Positions 61,039 through 64,000 of a stretch of 64,000 nucleotides of DNA are shown here, piece by piece. Numbering within the stretch: position 1 is the first letter of the stretch; every line of letters begins with the position of its first letter. A program made the translations under genes and the position numbers. This stretch comes from Brevibacillus fluminis (lineage in GTDB: Bacteria; Bacillota; Bacilli; Brevibacillales; Brevibacillaceae), in assembly GCF_003710825.1 (NCBI RefSeq), contig NZ_RHHQ01000004.1, forward strand, positions 372,001-436,000. The letters run 5' to 3'. The notes below the pieces were generated by a model. It was not told the DNA's origin. It was given only the letters and a program-made list of their open reading frames with translations, and did not search any database.

Positions 61039-61989
61039 CTATCCCCTCCATTCGAGCTGTACATTCATTGTGTACTGTCCACCTGTCCAGCTACTTTGAC
61101 AGCTGGTCACGATCCAGTCGGTAATTTTTCCGTCCAGCTCTGCTATTTTGATGCGCCAGCCGGCACGCAGCTTCGCGGCGTTCGGGTCCTCATGGCGGAC
61201 GGTAATGCTTCTGGTGCGCGGTACTTTCGCCAGCTCTGCTAGCTGTTTGGCTGCTAGCGACTCTACATTTTGCTCCTCGCCGGCATCCAGCACCTTTTGC
61301 ATGCGTCCAAGCTTGGCCGTCATGGCGGTGTTTTCGCGCGTGACGATTTTCGTGACTTTTTCACCTTTGTACCGCTCCACCGTCACAACGGTATAAACCT
61401 CTTCCACGCTCTCACCCATACTGCTGGACTGCAACATGCTCGCCCGAAACAGCGGCACCAGAGAATTGCCGCCTTCCGGAAGAACTGCGAGCTTGTCACG
61501 CGCATGCTGGACGAAATAGCGGATGCCCGACTTGTCATACGCCTGCTCGGTAAGCGAGCTGTAGAGCGATGCGTACGATTGGGATGAAAGCCGATCCTTG
61601 CTGATAAACCCAAATGCCGGGCATGAAAACGGAATGCCGGTCTGCCGCACCAGACGTTCAAGCTCCTTGCCAGCATCTCCGTTCAGCTTCGGGCGAGAGA
61701 GGTCGTTCTTGCTTAAATACCAGCCGAGTTCATAGGCAGTCGCAGAAATGTCGCCAGTCTTGTCATCCCGTTCCCAACGAACGATGGGCCCGTGGAAAAA
61801 TTGTTCGGCTTCCTTCGGCTCTGCTCCTGAAAAGAGCATGATAAACCCGGCGGCTTCAAGCGAAGGCGCATCCCGGACGCGCAACTCGCAGCTTTGTGCG
61901 AGTTGTCCACGGGAAGACGACCATGATGCTTCCACCACCTTGTTCGTGAGGTCGATACGGGTCGCGTCTTTGCCGTAAATGATTTTCAT
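61039..61989 (-). CDS. xkdQ: XkdQ/YqbQ-like tail hub protein (gpD family fold)
   Basis: Hub protein of 316 residues. It starts MKIIYGKDATRIDLTNKVVEASW and has SCELRVRDAPSLEAAGFIMLF and ATAYELGWYLSKNDLSRP, which mark XkdQ/YqbQ proteins of PBSX and skin elements that resemble gp27/gpD hub subunits. The ATG at 61989 has GGAAG at eight bases; a GTG at 61998 overlaps the previous gene and is an alternative. It follows the xkdP-like gene. Confidence 0.9.
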   Translation of the reverse strand: MKIIYGKDATRIDLTNKVVEASWSSSRGQLAQSCELRVRDAPSLEAAGFIMLFSGAEPKEAEQFFHGPIVRWERDDKTGDISATAYELGWYLSKNDLSRPKLNGDAGKELERLVRQTGIPFSCPAFGFISKDRLSSQSYASLYSSLTEQAYDKSGIRYFVQHARDKLAVLPEGGNSLVPLFRASMLQSSSMGESVEEVYTVVTVERYKGEKVTKIVTRENTAMTAKLGRMQKVLDAGEEQNVESLAAKQLAELAKVPRTRSITVRHEDPNAAKLRAGWRIKIAELDGKITDWIVTSCQSSWTGGQYTMNVQLEWRG

Positions 61990-61994
61990 CTGAA

Positions 61995-62579
61995 TCACTT
62001 CCGTATATCTGGTTTCTTATCGAAAATACGCTTCTTATTTAACTCTTGAATCGTTGGCTGAACAAAAGAAAATTCAACCTGTTCCGTTTTCTTAGCTACC
62101 TTACCCGTCGTATTCGGACGAGCCTTCCGTTGCTGTACGATGACGTTGCCTGGCACCAGCACCTGTGTAGAATTGGACCAGCTAACAAATTCATCCTTAA
62201 TAAAAATGGGCAATTCAATCGAGCCGTAATAGTCCGCCTGTTTCCCTTTAAAGGAGCCGTCACAGGCGCCGATCAGGACGTTCCACGCCAGATCCAGCTC
62301 ATCGATCGTCAGCAGCACTTCTGTACCCACAAGCCGATCCAAACCAGCCAGCCATTCGCGTGGACCTTGGTACCCTTTAACCTCGACCAACACGTGTTCC
62401 GGATCGCCAGGCAACCAAAAGTCAAAGGAAATCGATTTGGCCCGATGAGCCGACAGCCTATTTTTCGCATACAGCGAGATGGCAGTCGTCGTTTCTATGT
62501 CATTCCCGTATCCTTTGAAATGAACCTCGCCAGGCGTAACCGGAAACGTCAGACGATACTTGCCTTGCATTCGAATCAT
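61995..62579 (-). CDS. xkdP: XkdP-like tail assembly protein, without LysM domain
   Basis: Protein of 194 residues related to XkdP. The N-terminal LTFPVTPGEVHFKGYGNDI and YKGYQGPREWLAGLDRL-like stretches match the family, but no LysM domain, usual at the C-terminus of XkdP (about 235 residues), can be seen; the end is basic (QELNKKRIFDKKPDIRK). It overlaps the tape measure gene by 4 bases. It may link the tape measure to the hub. Absence of LysM is a difference from Bacillus subtilis. Confidence 0.8.
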   Translation of the reverse strand: MIRMQGKYRLTFPVTPGEVHFKGYGNDIETTTAISLYAKNRLSAHRAKSISFDFWLPGDPEHVLVEVKGYQGPREWLAGLDRLVGTEVLLTIDELDLAWNVLIGACDGSFKGKQADYYGSIELPIFIKDEFVSWSNSTQVLVPGNVIVQQRKARPNTTGKVAKKTEQVEFSFVQPTIQELNKKRIFDKKPDIRK

Positions 62580-64000
62580 ACCGGCATCCCTCCTACACGT
62601 CCGCCTGGCACGCCGCCGCGCGTTTCCAACGCATCCACCATGCCTTTTTCCACCAGCTTCACAATCTGATTGCTGATACTGCTCTTGCCAAACAATCGCA
62701 GCAACCCTGCCTCATCTTGCAAAATTCCTTCGGCATTGATCGTAATCGGCATCTGCGGGATGGAGAGGGAAACGGCAGTAGGCTTTGCCTCAGGCTTGGT
62801 CGCCGGAGATTGAGACGGTAACGGCACTGGATTTGGCATGACGCCGGTTTGCGGCATCGCTGCTGCTTGCTGCGGAACGCTAGCTGTTTCACTCAGGGCT
62901 TTCTTTTCCCTGATTGCGTTTTCTGCCGATTCACTCGGCTTGTCGTACCATCCCTTGAACATTTCGTATCCTTTGCCGCCGATCCAACTGCCGACGGCAC
63001 CACCGACATAACCGCCGATGACCGTGCCGAAGCCCGGAACGACCGAACCGAGCGCTGCGCCAACCGCGGTTCCGATTCCGCCACCGATCGTTTCTCCGCC
63101 CAACCTCCCCAAGGCGTCCAGCTTGTTATTGGAAGTGAGCACGGTTGCGATTCCAATCGCAGAGCTAAGGGCTGCGGGCATCGCTCTTTTCATTAGTGGA
63201 GCAGTTTGTCTCACACCGTTTAGCATTCTCGACCCGAAGCCTTTCAGGGCCTCCCAACCTCCAGCCAACTTTTCTTTGCTGGGGACCAGCTTTGTGACCT
63301 GTCCTGCCAGCCTGCCGAATAACCCTTTTTTGACATTCGGTTCAACAGGTTCAGGTTTTGATTTGTTCCCGTTTGGCTTGGGTGCTCCTTTGCCTCCGGT
63401 GTTTTGCGCTTTTCCGCCTTTATCGCTTGCATTCCGTTTGCTTCGTTTCTTTTTCTTCTTGTCATTGCTCTGCGACTCACTGCCCGTATCGCAGCAACAG
63501 CTCCCTTTACCTGTCTGATCCTGCTTGTTTTGCCCATTTGGTTTGTCCATCTTAAAATATCGATAGATCATATACCCGGCCAGACCTCCGCCCATTGCTT
63601 GGCGAAGCGAATCGGGCATAGTTGACAGGGAGTCTGTTAATTTCTTCACGCCAGAAGAAAAAACTGTTAGCACATTATGAAAATCTTGAATCACCTTGGC
63701 ACCGAATTGATCAGTCGACAACCTTGTCTCATTCTGCTGCATCCGATAGTCAAAAAACGAATCGTTCGCCTTAGCCTTTTCGTACGATTTCTCCATTTCG
63801 TTTCCGATTTTCGGATGCGTGTCGCCTGCTGCCAGACGTCCAGCTTCCGCCAAAAGTGGACCGAGCTTCTCTTGCATCTCTTTGCCACCACTGCGGCCAA
63901 GCGCATCTAACATTTTATCGCGCGCCTTTACATCTTTGACTGAGGCAAATGTTTGCAGCAGCTTACCGAACGCTTGCTGAATGTCAGCCTTGCTGCCGGA
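62576..64000 (-). CDS. Phage tail tape measure protein, C-terminal part, runs off the right edge
   Basis: Partial tape measure (XkdO-like) of at least 474 residues; the frame stays open to the edge of the window, 29 codons beyond the internal ATG at 63913. It has helical stretches rich in Lys/Gln, a hydrophobic Gly-rich region with a glycine-zipper (IGGGIGTAVGAALGSVV, IGGYVGGAVGSWIGG) that could insert in membranes, and a Pro/Ala-rich C-terminal linker. It sets tail length by its size, which is not known here. It overlaps the xkdP-like gene by 4 bases. Confidence 0.88.
   Translation of the reverse strand, partial: SGSKADIQQAFGKLLQTFASVKDVKARDKMLDALGRSGGKEMQEKLGPLLAEAGRLAAGDTHPKIGNEMEKSYEKAKANDSFFDYRMQQNETRLSTDQFGAKVIQDFHNVLTVFSSGVKKLTDSLSTMPDSLRQAMGGGLAGYMIYRYFKMDKPNGQNKQDQTGKGSCCCDTGSESQSNDKKKKKRSKRNASDKGGKAQNTGGKGAPKPNGNKSKPEPVEPNVKKGLFGRLAGQVTKLVPSKEKLAGGWEALKGFGSRMLNGVRQTAPLMKRAMPAALSSAIGIATVLTSNNKLDALGRLGGETIGGGIGTAVGAALGSVVPGFGTVIGGYVGGAVGSWIGGKGYEMFKGWYDKPSESAENAIREKKALSETASVPQQAAAMPQTGVMPNPVPLPSQSPATKPEAKPTAVSLSIPQMPITINAEGILQDEAGLLRLFGKSSISNQIVKLVEKGMVDALETRGGVPGGRVGGMPV

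Overview
The window looks like chromosomal DNA of an endospore-forming member of the Bacillales, most like Brevibacillus (Paenibacillaceae) by gene order and protein character; this is an inference, since no rRNA is present. Support comes from the fapR-plsX-fabHDG-acpP-fabF and rpmF/ylbN/ylbM/ylbL/ylbK/ylbJ/coaD/rsmD arrangements, tricistronic ger operons, a SleB-type germination hydrolase, GGAGG ribosome binding sites, frequent GTG/TTG starts and moderate-to-high GC.

Regions: 1-5263 is the fatty-acid/phospholipid synthesis operon, read leftwards behind a FapR operator. 5298-16131 holds an ABC-2 exporter operon, rpmF-ylbN and the tmcAL/ylbLKJ/coaD/rsmD/lgt housekeeping block, plus a 437-base gap with hairpins and a terminator that may be a structured RNA or attenuator. 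16218-19619 has an MFS transporter and a DUF47-Pit phosphate operon behind a four-repeat Pho box. 19760-25676 is a c-di-GMP/phosphorelay block (diguanylate cyclase, Hpt-REC-GGDEF-REC protein, hybrid kinase, response regulator). 25859-29415 has an APC permease with a sigma-54-type promoter and tandem upstream palindromes, and a type III polyketide synthase-methyltransferase pair. 29471-35026 has an M29 aminopeptidase, a gerB-gerA-gerC operon and a YodB-like HxlR regulator. 35082-43854 holds a second hybrid kinase/receiver pair, a small WYL-like gene under an SOS box, a reductase-hydrolase fusion with its TetR regulator, and a serine hydrolase with its MarR regulator; both regulators have matched operator pairs.

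43957-52760 contains an IMP dehydrogenase, a SleB-like hydrolase, a class F-type sortase preceded by a tiny secreted HTKA-repeat protein ending in MPKTG, an MFS transporter, a glyoxalase-fold remnant, a lipoprotein, MerR and LysR regulators and an orphan germination permease. 52881 to the right edge is a phage-tail-like (PBSX/tailocin-type) cluster read leftwards: tape measure, XkdP/Q/R/S/T-like baseplate proteins, gp48-like tail protein, several distal tail proteins including one with a polysaccharide deacetylase domain, a 633-residue repeat-rich tail protein, then the XhlA-holin-endolysin lysis cassette. Head genes, if any, lie outside the window.

The best candidates for something not well described are the sortase/MPKTG pair, the deacetylase inside the tail cluster, the sigma-54 control region, the candidate structured RNA before a 47-residue protein, and the SOS-controlled WYL-like protein.
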